The notes under the pieces: model-generated | What the model was told of the DNA's origin: nothing | What the model saw: the letters and a program-made list of their open reading frames with translations, nothing else | Databases searched by the model: none | Shown here: positions 23,964 through 38,900 of the stretch, one piece after another | How positions within the stretch are numbered: the first letter of the stretch is position 1 | Layout: each line of letters starts with the position of its first letter | Origin: Balanoglossus misakiensis | Taxonomy: Eukaryota > Hemichordata | Direction of reading: 5' to 3' | Assembly (NCBI GenBank): GCA_040954595.2 | Contig: CM082585.2 | Location: 5,270,001-5,334,000, forward strand | DNA: 64,000 nt | Position numbers and translations under genes: made by a program

Positions 23964-26900
23964 ATGGTAGGTTTAGTCAATGGACGTGCCCTGGGTTTTT
24001 ATATAGCGAATACGCAGATAGTGACCATACAACGTAACATTCTCCCGCACATACCCGGCCAGCCAAACTTCCTCCAGTCAAACTAACGCCCAGTTTTTTC
24101 CCTTTCTTTCGGTTCCCAGTACGGTTTCATCAACCTCTGCGTCAAGGCGCTGGTGACGGAAAAGTTCGGCGAGGCAGCGTGGGAAAAAGTCAGGTGGGTT
24201 ACTTTCTGTCTCTCATTCAGCATCGTTTCTTTGTCAAGTTTTTTTTCAATTTCGTCTTTAAAATGTAATGTTAGTTTTTTCACCTCAATTTTTGTATTGT
24301 CTATCGTCGATAATTTCTCATTAACATGCTAAAATATCCAGTATGCGCCTGGCCTGTCGACATAACCTTTTACGCAGTAAGCATTATTGTCATTGAAAAG
24401 TGAATACATGTATTCCAGTACAGATTGTCATTTAACTTTTAACAATGTACATATATACAACATTTTCTGCCAGAGCGTTCAGACAAGCTATATCAAGCGC
24501 GTTCCACCAAGCGCCAGGAATTCGAACAAGACAGGGACATACAAAAACAAATACACAGAAAATCGTACCCACATTTACAGCCTTGGGGTCTTTACACGCG
24601 AAATGGGACTCATAGCGACAAGAGAACAATAAAACCAGACAGGTTGCTGAAAGGAGTTACTGCGATTCTGCGATCATAAAAAAACTCAAGCACGTCGGAA
24701 AGAATGATTGCCTCGTTTTCCACAACACTGCGGAATTAAGGTCATTTTGTGGTCATCGATATATAATTCCAAATCTTTCCGATCTTATGGACACAGACCC
24801 AGTTTCGAGCAACCTAAAAAGTCACTGTTTTACTCTTGCGACTGATTTTTCTATAATTCAACTAAGTGATATTTATGTTGACTTTTTAAATTATTATCTC
24901 ATGAAAAGTAAGGCGGAAAATGTTTGAAAACACCTAAACTTGTCTGTGTGATCTGAATCTGGAGTATTCAGCCCCGAACGTGGAATGTGATATGCTGTTC
25001 GTGACGTTGATCGCTATCGACGAATTTCAAGCAGATTCAATATTAGGCTTAGTTTTTGAAATATGAAACGTTAAATACAATTTGAGGGAAAACCGGAGCC
25101 AATTACTGGCACTCGTCACGTGGTTTGACGGTGTATGCGCGTCAGGTGAGCTGTCAATCATCTTTTCTTTCTCGCGGTATTATGCTCGCCGACAGATTTG
25201 TAGGTTGTGGGCACGTGGACATGAAAAACACATCTCATGTCCAATGGACGATGTCTTAATAGGAATAGTGGAGAAAATCTTGCTTTTTTTTCAAAATTAG
25301 TGATAAATATTGGTGCCAAGCACACAGCGGGACAACCTAAGATGTGTAATCAATAATAGTCTATCGCCGTTGACGATGCATACGGCCACTATTATGCACT
25401 TGATGACTTTTCACATATTCAAAATACGTAAATGAATGTGAACATACCCCCCTTGACGAGCCATGTTAACATCCTATTCTTCGCAAACTAGGTTTAATAA
25501 CCTCATCTCCGACGAAAATAAAATAATCACTGTCGTCGTATTTGTGGTCATAGTCAGTTATCACCATTGCTAGTGTATTACTAAGTCGAGTTTCTCCGTC
25601 AGCCTGGCAGTCTGACTTCGCGTCGAACGACGGCACAGAAAAATCGAAATTTGTGAGCGATTTGACGGAGTGAAAAACTATCACATCCCACGATATTTTC
25701 AATGGCCAGAGTACAGTGTTAAATCGGTAAATCAAACGCTGGAGTGGGCCATAAATGTCTATATATGTACAAGTGTAATCCCCTTATCCCTTGGAGATGT
25801 GAAATTCAGTTACCACGGGCCCTATATCGGGTAAAGGTCCGGGCTGTGTCCACTTGCAATGATTGTACTCGTAATAGAGGGTATAAACACCGCCCGTGTA
25901 AATCAAGATTGATCAGCGGTCGTGATCATACTGTTAGAGCGATTTTCCGCTTAGCGGTTTACCAGATGTACGTAATTAGCCCCAGCATACGACATACGCA
26001 GGTATTCACAGGTTGAATCAAGCAGTCAGTGATTCCAGCGCATGTGCAGCACGGCGTGAGTTACGCGAAACACAGTGCGACGGACAAATATGTCGACAGC
26101 CTCGAACATCAAGATTTCGAGAGACTTAGTGTTTACGTACGTATAAACAGGTTGATGTGCATGTACAAGAAGTACAATGCGCTAGTTTTCGCCCCACACC
26201 TGGCATCGGATCAAATCCAGGTCATCGGAAACCAGCGGACCGTAACGCCTGCGCTCCGTTATCTCCCCGCACCCTTGAAAGAACCCTTTATCACGTTAAC
26301 GGTAAAAGCTCTCCGTATATGTGTGATGCCAAAACTGAATGTTAAACCGTCTGAGTGGATTCCCACCGCCACGGCTGAAAGTGACACCGCCTTGATTGAA
26401 TTCGAGAGGTGGTTCGAATTTAATTGGCAAAAAGTTCCCAAGATTTTGCTTGTACAGAAACGGACGATTTCGGTGTTAACTTCACTGGTAGCGACCGAAT
26501 CGCATACCGTTGAAGCTGTACACACATATATATATAAAGCAAGGGGCCTTGGATTTCGTTGAAATTTATGTGTCGCGTTCGGCTGTCATTGTTTACGTAT
26601 ACAAACTGGTCCCGCTTACAGTGTGTAAAGGAGTGTTCACTAGCTCACACAGCTTTCGAGTTAATAGAAACGATAACCGATGTTTTCTTTTCAGTTATGA
26701 AATTGATTAATGGGCAATTTCGGTATTCCATTTACGATTTATTTTCTTGTAATGTTTATCTCTTCTGGCGAAAACACGAAAATAGAGCTCATGGCGAAAT
26801 TCTTTCAATGAACCAACCTGTTGCCAAGGGTCGTGTCATTTCTCACAACACATGTCCATATGTTCAACGAAAATAATGGTGGTGAACGCTATCCTTGTAG

Positions 26901-29900
26901 AATTAAACATTACCCCGGTCACAATGATGCAGACTTTCTGGGGCGAGGTTCAATGTCTACAAAGGGAGTAAATATTTCAATGAAGTATTCACCCAACTAC
27001 AGCGATTGTACGTTTTATCACGTTTTCAGAATCATGGCAACGTCACATTTTTCCTGATATTAATTTTTTTTTTAATTTATTAATTTTAACGGCCGGTATA
27101 ATCAGTATTCTTTCTTAAACTTTATAAATAATTTCACATCAAAATGGCGGCAAAGCGAGGCAACCATAACAAACATTTCGTCTGCTTGACCGGCAAAAAT
27201 TGTTCCTCCTCGAAAACTCAATAGCGCCTTTCATAATGGCGGTGTGATCTCCACCGGAGTCAAGGCAGGGTCACCTACAGTCCTCCAAACAGGCACCCTT
27301 TGTGTCTTAAGCGACAGAAATGACCACTATTATCACAGCGAACAACGTCCCCGAGAAGACAACACCTTGAATCAGATGGGTCGAATTGGGGTATTGATAA
27401 CATTTTGCTCATTGCCTGTTGTCGTTCCGCGCCAGTTCTCCTGTTCTGCTAACTGCTGAACTCACTGTCGGCAAGTACGTAGGGCACCACGCTCACAATT
27501 CTCACACAGATACAACAATCGCGACACTGCAGAACACACAAATCATGATTTGAGAGTTCACATTCCGAATATTTCTGTTCCAGTGGGCGGAATAACAAAA
27601 TTTCGTGAAAATAAGAATATTGCCGAAGACTGATGGGTGTGTCCCTTTAAGGGTCAAAGTACTGTCTCTCTCGACAAAAGCGTCCTATTTCCAGACGTTC
27701 TCCGCAAAAGAGATTTATTTAAGAGGTCGTAAAACCATTCTTTCATAATACAAAGATTCTCGCATTCTATACCTGTACTTCTTATTCATAGCTATATCTG
27801 TTGAAAGTTTCAAAGGTATACAAACGGGGATTTACCGATACGTGCTAAATGACTACCTGCGGTCGAATCGTCGATACGTGACGACGGCCCCTTGACATGG
27901 GGAGATCACTCTCTATTCAAAGAGTCTCGAAGGGTTGTGAACTGGGCCACAATGTTCAAAGAGGGCTTAACTCTGCGATCGTAGATAGATTGCTACAGTC
28001 ATCGGGTGACTCCAAACAAGGTAAACGTCTCGCCGCAGAACTGTACTGTTGGCGCGTAAATACATTACGGTTGTCAAAATAGGGTTAGCTGCTTCCAAAT
28101 ACACGGAGGTCGCAGACGTGCTCAGATTTACAGGCGGTGTCAACAGGTCCTGGTAACGGGCAATTCATCGTGCGCTAAAATCTCGATGCGTGTATTTTCT
28201 CCTCTGTTTTGGCGGGTTGTCATCGTGACGTCAGTCTGTCACGACAACTACACAATTCGCCCTCAGCCTAGAATACCGCAAGTCACGCCACACGACACGA
28301 TCAATGGGGCGAGTGTTTGCGACGGCGTAGAGCCGCCTAACGAAGCGTGAAATAAACCGTAAATCTAAAAAATTGAACCTCGTGGTTCTGCAAATTTCCT
28401 CTCTTTTCCGACCAGGTTTTGATAGTTGACCTGAAATTTGATGGCTGACTACCAGACGATATGCCTCTCACCCCCCCCCCCCCCGCCCTCCCCTTGCTGA
28501 GAACTTAGAGGCGCGTTTCTCAGCCTCGGGCACGGACGAAACAATGACAATAGCAGGAGAGGAACGAAGCGGAGAAAACGCGTGCAAGAACTAAAAATAA
28601 ATAAAAGAACGGAATAAGGTGACTAGAAGCAACGAGGACTGTGATTGGCAAAAATGGGATATACACAATAACGCGACCGCAAAAAAACATAACCTACATA
28701 TTACACCACTGTCACTTAATAGAGTAATATTACAAAAGTACAAAAATGTATAGACGAAGCCATACATTGTAAGTTCGTGACTCGGTGAAAAGCAAACCAG
28801 TCACAAAAAAACGATTAACGAAACTAATATATTGAAGCCAAACGCTATGTGGGACAACGTTGCGTCTATTATCACTTCTGCCGCCCGCCCTTTATGCAAA
28901 ATAAGGAATATTAAATGGCCACTGCAAATTTTTCATAATTTTTTGTCAAATATTTTTTATGTGTATCAACCATATTTTGTTCCGATCCCAAAAGCAGTAT
29001 TTTCAGTCTCAGCCCAGTCCATGTGTGCTTAATCAGCATAATTGTATTCAAGTCCGGACTTAAATGCATTTGCCAAAATAGCAATTGGCGCGCTTTACAC
29101 ACATACATGACTTGTTGATGAACTGGAAATGACCATATTGCTATTTAGTAGGTAGGGGAACAAGAAAATGTTGTTATAAACATATAATAAAACAAAAATA
29201 CTGAAAAAATAACAAGAAGTTACAGCCGTTCTCAAGGAAAGATACCGCCAACGTGAAAGCCCATTTTTTCTCTATCAGATAATTGATTTATTTCTGTGCA
29301 GTCTGAGTGCTGGTTGATCACTACACATGTCCACGACATGACGAGAGGGTAAATTCTATTTTCATTATTGCTTGGGGTATATCTCGTACGAGACAGAGGT
29401 TTTCGGCAAAAGAACCAGACGCTCATCCGGCAGTAAACCTTTTCGTTATTGATAATCGTTAATAAGCTGGCGTCTTTGCAAAAGTGCCCTTCTCGCGTGT
29501 CTGCGGGGCCTTACTAGTAGACAATGAAAATAAATCATGGAACTAGGTACCATCTTGAAAAAGACCAGAGATATTAAATTTAAACTATGTGCATATGGGG
29601 AAAGGGAAACACAGTTACATTTATCAGAGACTGGTTAGTTAACGTTTGTGAAGAATTCGTTCCGTATAAAATGAATAAATGACATTCCTTAATCATGGGA
29701 ATTTTGTAGAATTCTGTTGCCCCGGGGAAATGAAATAACAAGGTAATTGAAAAACAAATCAAAGCAAAATCTGGAGTATATATGTAGTACATTTGATGGA
29801 TTCTGAACTGACGGAGCAGAAATGAAATCAAATACACAAACTGTCAGTGTTGAGATATAGAAGGCTGTGAACTTGCGGATTCCTGGTCAAGCGCGGAGAA

Positions 29901-32900
29901 TAGCTTACTGACTCAGCAGTAACCGTCAGCACATTTCAGGATCTGGGCTAAGAAAGACCACGAAACGAATAAAACCACTCTGGAAAAGCCGCACCTCAAG
30001 AAACTATTTAAGATCGAACATTGTGACATGTGTAGATACAAGTTATAACATATTTGTCTCTTCCACAACGATCAATTTGAAAGAAATCGACATTTTAATC
30101 TTATGTGCACACAGAAGACACGACACCTCTAGTCCTATATACTTGAATGACGTTTTCCTGTGGTAAGTTAAGTAAAGGCATTAGTCATGATTACCCCTGA
30201 CCGAACAAGATCTCGTGAACTAATTACGAGAGGATAGTCACTAAATACTGGCTGACGGTTTAAAGAAACAAATAAAATACACGCCATGTCAATTCCTATG
30301 CAATGAACACGCCCGAGGTGAAATCAACATTTACAAATATGCGACCACCTGCTCTGAAAAGGTAGGAAAACTGAAAGATTTCGCCGAGTTTAATTCATTG
30401 ATTTACCGAACTCGACTGTATGAGGATAGGGGGAATCAGTTACATCGCCAACGGCGTCATAGATTAATCCTATATGACTGTCGAAAGTCGATTTGCCTAT
30501 ACTAACCCTGCACGTCATTCAGCGAAAGCTCCGTAGAAGCCAGCTTTATAAATTGCCGTAAAGCAACGAATAGATTACATTGAACAAGTCAGAAGAGACG
30601 GTTTGATGTCGATCACTTAAAGTTTCGACTCGGTAGGCTCAATCTCGTCGTAAACAGTTTCATTTGAGCTAAAAAGTCTTACATTAGTGACAATTTCAGG
30701 TCGTGACGCAGATGTGAAAAGTTCCTAGTAAGTCACGTGACAGCGCCGCCGAGGTAAATTCTTGAACTACATGTATATGAATATTTGTTAGTAAGACAAG
30801 TACTTCTTTTGTCGCGCTAAGTCCGGGGAAGCATATTTAATAGAGAATACAAATTAAACTACAGTCGATAGACACAATAAATACAATGAAAACACTGGCT
30901 AAAATAAAAACTATCGGTGCTTTAAGATGAAAATAAAACACCATTGTGGTGTTTATGTAATTGTACAATTACGATTGCGCGATCATTGAAGCACTCGGCA
31001 AAGTTCAGCAATACATTTATCAAACACTTGATATCGCTGTAGTAGCTTGCATACCGTAGCATAGCAACCTAACATGCAGAACACAGACAATGAACGCACG
31101 TCGAACCTAACAACAAAATACGCAAACAAAAAGTTTTCTTGCGATATCGTCAATAATCGCCAGTTTCGACAAGATATCGCTCGGGAAGTGGGCTTAGTGA
31201 AACTGATACACGTGAACAAAGATTCGCTTGTTTAGTTTCTGGTGTACCGTGTCACGGGGGCGATCGCGGCGGAGGTCTGGAACCCCTCACCGTTCTCCTC
31301 CGTGTCACCCCGCTATTATTCCCCACTTTCGTGGCATTCATTTTCCCTCAATGACGTTACTTGAAGTGCCCTCGTGTTCTACATGTTTCGCGTGACCCCG
31401 GCTGACCCCGCTGTGTACATTTCCCGTAGTGTGTATATTTGCACAAGTTGTCGTCGGCAGCAATTTTTTGGCGGTTCTAGTGGGTGAAAAGAAAACCTTG
31501 AACAGAAAGGGCCATGGACCGCGGCTGGCTGGAAACTCAAGAAATCTTCAAATAAACTCCTCCAAGAAAAACAAACAAATGGCACTGAATTGACTGGGGG
31601 TCAATGTTTTTGGCATTTTCTTGCCGCAAGGAGGTCTTCGATATCGACGATAGTTCCTGCGTGCGTTGTGTCGTCAATGCGAACAACTTCAACACGGCTA
31701 ACGCTGAGCCCGAGGCATCCATCATATTCAATACTTCAAGGGACGAAGAAAAATATATTAAATTAGAAAGGTGTAGGGCTATACTTACAGGTAAACTCAA
31801 GATGAACATTTTCCACCTGGTATGAACAGTGACTCCCCATACCGTACAGTCTAAACCTCTCACAGGCTTGCATATTGCACTGCTGTAGTTCGCTACTGCA
31901 GACAGTCGTGCCCCTATAATCAGCTAGAGCCAGCACAGGGTTGTGTTGTTGTGGATCCGTATCCCTACCACTCCGGTCCCTGGTAGTTTTGTAGCGTCCC
32001 TCCATCAATAACCAGATTTGGGGAATCGTAACTCCCGCCATTACTGTTTACCTGCAGCTGGCCCAATGTCTTTATCGATGACGTAATAACCTCGCCCGTT
32101 CATTGGTCAAGTCGCTGTAACGCCATACACGACCGATAGATATCCTCGCTCGAGTCCGAAATTTTGAGGACACTCATTCGATTATGGGAGAATGCTTTGA
32201 GAGGGTGCAAAAATCACACAGTAGCATACGAGGGTTACCCACTCGGTAATGATTAAGCCAGATCACACATATTACCCCATACTCAAATACGCATATGTGA
32301 CTGTCAAATCTGCAAATCAAACTTGTGTATATCAGCATCACGGCGAGAGAAATGCACTTACACAGTCAACGTGCGGTCCAATTTGACACATTTCTCTTCT
32401 TGTCAATAATACTACTACGGTACCGTTGCCAACTTATAACACAGTTGAACACGTTGACATTTTCTTTAATAAAATCTTTCTTTTTTTTCTTTACAGAAAG
32501 AAAGCCAAGGTTGACGATTCGTTCATCTCCTACGATTGTTACGACGATGACGTCACACTCAGGCTCGTCAAGGCAGCGTCAGAAGTTGCTTGTGAGTTTT
32601 CCTGATCACTCCGCGTACTCTTTTTGTTTCTGTGCGTCTCTCAGTTCGTTGCAGAGACTTTGATTGACTTTTGTCGAATCAAAATTTCAGATTTAAGATT
32701 TTGGTTAGTTGTCGAGTGTTGTCAATTTTGTTTGCACGAAGACAACGTAACACTATACGTATAAAGTGATTGAATAATTCTTCGGTACACGTTGGCATAT
32801 AGCTGTCGACCACTGTGTACTTTCTTAATCCACATTTACAGTCACGTTATTGTGTTTACTTCATGAACTTTCCAACACAGTCAAGTTTCAAGTATGCGCG

Positions 32901-35900
32901 CATAATAAATACATGGAATAAGATTCAGTATAAGATGCAGAAACATCTTACAAAGCAAGCGTCGGGCGAGCCCTCTCACGAAGGAGTTGAACGACTTGGA
33001 AATTACTATGGTCATAAACACAATGCAGTCGTACAGCGTATAATGCGCTTCGCTTTTGTCGACTCCAAAAGGCCGATGTTGGGTGGGGGGATCTATAGAT
33101 CCAGCTTTGGGCCGCTTGATTTTCTCTGTAAGTTGTTGACATTGGAAAGTTCACTTATTGTTGTGGCGTACGAAAATACCCACCTCTGTCATTGGCACCA
33201 GAGTGAGTTTAATCGGCAATGAAAGAATTCGGCGCAACCCGTGGTGTTTGCGTGTTTGCAGTTAGGTTTGGCGATATCAAAGGGATGTGTTTTACCCTTT
33301 TCAGGCTGTTTTTCCAAAAGAAATATGCCACTGTTACCACGCCCTCTAACGGTAAGATGGTGGGAAATGACAGGTCTTATTTTACTGACGGTATAACTTT
33401 GCCTGTGACAACAAAAATAGAGTACCTGAAAAAGGAAAACGTGTCAAATAAATTAAAATAATTTGTATTTCAGCGCTTGAGGTCGATACAATATTGGAGA
33501 CCTTTGGGGAGTACTTCTTCGTGTTTTGTCAACGCTCAGGCTATGACGAGATGTTACGAACACTGGGCGGAAACCTCCGAAGCTTCCTCGAGAATTTGGA
33601 CTCACTCCACAGTTACCTGAGCTTCTCCTACAAAAACATGGACGCCCCGTCTTTTCGCTGTGAACGAGAAGATGACGATACGTTGATCCTTCATTACTAT
33701 TCCAGTAGAAAGGGCTTTCACCCCATAGTGGTTGGTAAGGCCGGAAGTTTGTTCCATCTGCAGGTGTCCCACAATGCATCAGTAGAACCTAGTCGCCATC
33801 TTACTGTCGTGACGTGGGTTTCCGAAATGGCCTTCATTTTTCGACCTTCTAATTCTGTCTGTCTGTCTGTCTGTCCGTCCGTCTGGTCTGTCTGTCTGTC
33901 TCTCGGGTTTGACTTCCTTTCTTTCTTTCTGTCTGTCCGTCTGTTCTGGTCTGTTTATCCATCGACTCTGAACGGTTAATCATAACATTTCTTCAAACTT
34001 ATTCACTCATTCACTGACTAGGCCAAACAAGGAAGTCGGGTATTTCTGAATGCATTGTGGGATAGCTGCAAACCACTATGGATTTTGGAGGGGTATATTT
34101 GTTTGGTGACTTCCGCGTGTATGACGTGCAAAATCATGATCGTTCTTCTAAATTTCCGATAACCATCGATGCTTACTCGCTTTTAAGAAACCGCTTTGAA
34201 ACAAAGCATTGCTGGAATGGATATCTATATAGTGTCTGTGAGCATCTGCCTTCATTCTATGGGAAATATGCTAATACACGTATGTTGAAATTCTTACAAG
34301 CAACTGTAATACATGTAGTATAGAACAATCTGGAAATCTTCGTGCACTTCTGCCGCTGCGCATGCGTTAGCTGTTCTGCACAGGAAACTATTTTGAATTT
34401 TGAGATGACACGATTGTTTCAATCAAATGAATGACAACGAACGCCTCTTTTCCAGTTTGTAATCTATTGTAAGATCTTCTGTCTGGACTACCAGCAAGCG
34501 CAATTAAGGAAGAAACACTTTTGTTCAACAAGTCGACGCGTTGGAACGCTGTTCTATATGCTAGTATATAAGGCGGTAGCTCTTTATGTAGTAAGTCTTT
34601 GATGCATCGCCCGCACGACCATTTCTTTGCACAAAATTGCACCTGAGCTAACTTGCACCTATCAGCACAATATAAAATGCAGCCAGATCGCACTCTACCT
34701 GAGCACAACCTTAACCCTATGTTCTACCCATGGTTTTCCCGTCGTGCATCACACCGGAAACCTAGTCCGTCGTTGTAGTCACCACCCAAATTCCCGGAAC
34801 CCCATGCATGCTCTCGCCCGCCCCCTACCCTTCCATCCTTGGCCATGGTTTTGATAATACTTATGGGTAAGAAATTTGGAGAGTTGGACTCGCATTGTCT
34901 GACGACAAAAAATTTCTGTCCTCTAGGCATTATCAGAGCGGTTGCTAGGGAGTTCTTTGAGAGCGAACTCAAGATGCAAATCATAAAACAGACCCATGAA
35001 AACGAAAGGAACGGCAAGAAGGAACACGTGGTGTTCTCAATACTGCAGAAAAAGATTGAGACAAAGCAAGTGGATGACGGACCGCCAAAATTCGTGGCGC
35101 AAACAAGAAAACACAGTGAACCACTACTCAATAAGCAGGTGCGTGCCATATTAATATTCATATATTCATAATAATTAGTTGTAACGTAAAACTCTCCTTT
35201 TTTTGACAAGTGAAATTTATACTTTATTAGCCTACAAGAGGCACAACAGTAAGCTTGTCTTGAGCCAATTTCCTCCAGGACCCCTCCGGACATATCAAAA
35301 GGTTTCGCCCTTATTTATGTGTTTTCTGATGAAACGTTTCCTTCCTTTACAAGCAAGTCGAGGATGAGCTGATAGAGCTCGATTTGGAGGAACAGGATGA
35401 GGTAGGAACGAGGCTGAACAGATGCATGATGGTACATGTGACCGGGTCAATAGTTCACAAATGTCTTCCTTTGCGACCGACCCTAATTTCTTAGCCGAAT
35501 TACGCCCTCTATGTTCAAATTTAATATGCATGTGGTCTTTTGACAAGTCTAATATTATTCTAATATATTGTAGACTATGTTTCCTTGCATTTTCCCTATT
35601 TAAATTTTTTCCCGACAAACTCTACCCACCATGCCAAGAGGCTTATGATATGAAACAAATAAAATGTCGCCCGAGCCTGGTAGTTTTGTTGTGTTCATAT
35701 TCCCACGAGTGTCTATGTTCTGTTCAACCTTGCGAGCATGATTTGTCCTACTAACGGTATTTTCAGTTTGCACGCGTTTTAGAATTGGTGTGTTTGGTTG
35801 TTGTGGTAGGTGAAGAATCTTTCATATAGGGGTCATGAAAATGGCCTGCATGACCTTATAATCACTTCAAATTGCAGCATTTGTCAATAAATTACGTGCT

Positions 35901-38900
35901 GAATTACAAAAGTGACTCTTTTTCAATCAACATTTTACACGTTTCTTGTCCCAAAATGTTGACTATTTTGACAACGCCATACCGCCAGAAGTACAATGAC
36001 GTATGGTCATATTGGGGTCATGAAAGTGGCCTAGTCAGGCAAGCGTGTAGTCTCGGTTACCCAGACGCCTTGCTTTTACTCTAGGAAATGTTGTTTCAAG
36101 CGTGAAACTGAGATAACACTTACCTTTCTTTTTCCAGGATGTCGATCAAGTGATGAGAAATTTGGAGAACATGAAGGAGAAAGGAGTATCCCTGGGAAAG
36201 CGCCGATCCATTGCTCAAATCAAATCGTTGGTGGCGCTCTCCAGCTTGTACCACACCTTCACGCCGTCCTACCCGAACAAATTCTGGATGAACCAGAAGA
36301 TATTCTGCGACAATTTCCCGTTCCACGTGGTTTTCGACCGTGAGCTCAGGGTCAAGCAGTCGGGGTTTCACATACAGAGGATTATGCCCCGCATCAGGAA
36401 CTTCGACACAAAAATTACCCTCTTTTTCAGTCTTGTTCACCCGCAAATTGACTGGAATTTGGAGAGTATTTCAAAATTTATCAACCAGCTGTTCATCTTG
36501 GAGACGAAGAAATCGATGGTCAGTCCCGAGTGGGAAGACAGGCCCATGTTACAACTTCGAGGTAAGTAGCCTGTCGATGTAGAATTTTGGGGATTATGGT
36601 CAACACTGAGCATGCGTCAATGTATCGTAGCAGGGGTAGGGAAAACTGCCGAACGATGAAAAGTGGTTATTAATGTATTTTGCATTAATGTGTCTCTGTC
36701 AGAGATTTTCCTTTAGTCACTTACTTGACATTAAGATTTTTTTTAAATATATGAGACTAAATTAGCGAGGATTAAAATGCATTTAGTCTATATCTCTCAA
36801 ACGCATTGTCACAGAGAATGTATAATTCGAAGAATTTCGCAGACGACCGATATTTTCAGATGTGTTGTCAGAAAGTGGTGAATGCAAATTTACGACGCGA
36901 TGGACACTTTTGGAAAGGCAAATCCCTACAGGTAAATATTTTTGACAAAATAACGAAATTATTCCTGCGAATAATCAACTTCCGTGTTTTTTTATCAGGG
37001 CAAATGGTTTGGATGGAGGATTTTGACTGCATGGTCTATCTCTGCTCGCCTCGCCTCGGCAGTCTGAAAGAAATGGAAGACAGAGGCCTCCATCTTGCCG
37101 ACATCCCGCTCCATGACGTCACACGAGACTTGATCCTTTTCAACCAGCAGCGGTTGGCCGAAATCGAGCTGGGCAAACAGCTTGAAATCAAGAAAGAGGA
37201 ACTGCGCAGGGCCATGGAGGATTTGGAGGCCGAGAAAGCCAGAACGGACATGCTGTTGCACTCCATGTTGCCGAGACAGGTGGCCGACCAATTGCGGGAC
37301 GGCAAACGAGTTGAAGCAGGTGAAGTCACAAGTTTGAGGTTTTGAGCCGAAAACGGGTCAATTTTTGCTTGTAATCGGTGACGTTAAAACAAGTCGACGC
37401 TCGAATATACCGTCATTTTACTATGAATAGTTATCACGTGGCGGTTTTATGCAACAATAAAAAATAAGTCAGCCATCTTCCTGGGTCAAAAAAGATGGCG
37501 GTCGCCATATCTTAAAACATTCCCTTTCTTTCCATGCGGTTGTTTTGGCATTCATCACTATCGTGTTTGACTTTCTGGCCAAACGTTGATAATTCCAGCA
37601 GTCGGCCATGTTATTTTTGATGAAAAGACATGATTAAGTACAGCGGGCGACATGTCTTTCGTGAACGAATTGACGTGTACCAGTACATTGCTGTTGTAGA
37701 AGATGACCACATCCCAAATATGAAAAATGTAAAATCATATGGTAACGTTGACATTTTTTGTCGTTTTTCTTTTCATGTAGGAGAATATGCGGAAGTGACG
37801 ATACTTTTCAGCGACATTGTATCGTTCACGGCGATCTGCTCCCAGTCGAAGCCGATCGATATCGTCAATATGCTGAACAGTCTCTACGTCAGGTTTGACA
37901 AACTTACAAGTGTGCACGACGTATACAAGGTAAATGACATCACGATACCAGCACAGAAGAGGGGAATATGTGAACCCTTTCTGTCGCAAAATGTCGTCTG
38001 CTCAATCGACTATGCTATTGCAGTCGAATGAATTCAGATCTTTGACACAAATAAATGCTCATTTTACGGGATTTGTTTATAAGGCGAATACTGGTCAATC
38101 CGCATTTCATCAAATATGAACAAAAACTGCAGTCATTCACGGCGCTTGAACAGCGTGCCTTCAAAACTTGTACCTCTTGTCTGCATTCTTACGTGTGATT
38201 TTTGCCTCTGCAAGGTGGAGACCATAGGCGATGCATACATGGTGGTTGGCGGTCTGCCCATACCGGTGAGAACTCACACGGAAAGAATAGCCAACATGGC
38301 GCTCGGGATGATAATTACGTCAGTGGAGGTCAGTTCGCCGGTCACGGGAGAGCCAATAGGGGTAAGTCTTTTGTTGGTCAAGAACTCTTACTTTCAACAC
38401 CGATTACATGTACATGTACGTATAGACCCTGTCACATGATGACCCTATTGAGTAGGTACGGTTATCACTCTTGTCTATACAGACCTATAGAAAGTAGTAA
38501 TCGGTACACTACACAATCTAACAGTTATACACGTGTACAGAAAAAGCATCGTCTATTAGATTGCATTAAACAAAAATCAGTGATATTATCTCTATGTGTA
38601 CATGTATCACAAACGGTTCTACTTTGTCTCTCAAACAGATCCGGGTCGGAATTCATTGTGGCCCAGCTTTGGCAGGCGTTGTCGGCGAAAAAATGCCGAG
38701 GTATTGTCTGTTTGGCGACTCGGTAAACATAGCGTCCCGGATGGAGAGCCACGGAGAGCCGGGCAAAATCCACCTCAGTTCGTCGGCCTACAGGTTAGTA
38801 TGAACAGCGTCTAGTGCGCTTCATGTTGTGTTATGCGCTTGGTGTGATGGCTGACCAATACGTGTATGGTCCGCCATTTTACTCATGGTGGTAAAATGGC

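Larger units (their letters stand above)
24194..32496 (+). other. Large intron 2 of the guanylate cyclase (8.3 kb)
   Basis: This intron is over half of the gene span, far longer than the other introns (roughly 80-1,200 bp). It holds a 177-codon plus-strand frame at 26029-26562 without a recognised domain, a C-run at 28470-28492, and a minus-strand exon candidate at 31823-32041. No transposase or reverse transcriptase frame was seen. Confidence 0.6.

Noticed and set aside
32815-33222. 135-codon plus-strand frame in intron 3 of the guanylate cyclase
   Set aside because: The exons on either side join in phase without it, no domain is visible, and the opposite strand is open too.
34724-35293. 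189-codon minus-strand frame
   Set aside because: It lies antisense over guanylate cyclase exon 5 and its introns. The plus-strand exon has splice sites and family homology, so this is a shadow.
36995-37329. Two minus-strand frames of about 98 codons
   Set aside because: They are exact antisense of guanylate cyclase exon 8, which carries the signalling helix and has consensus splice sites.
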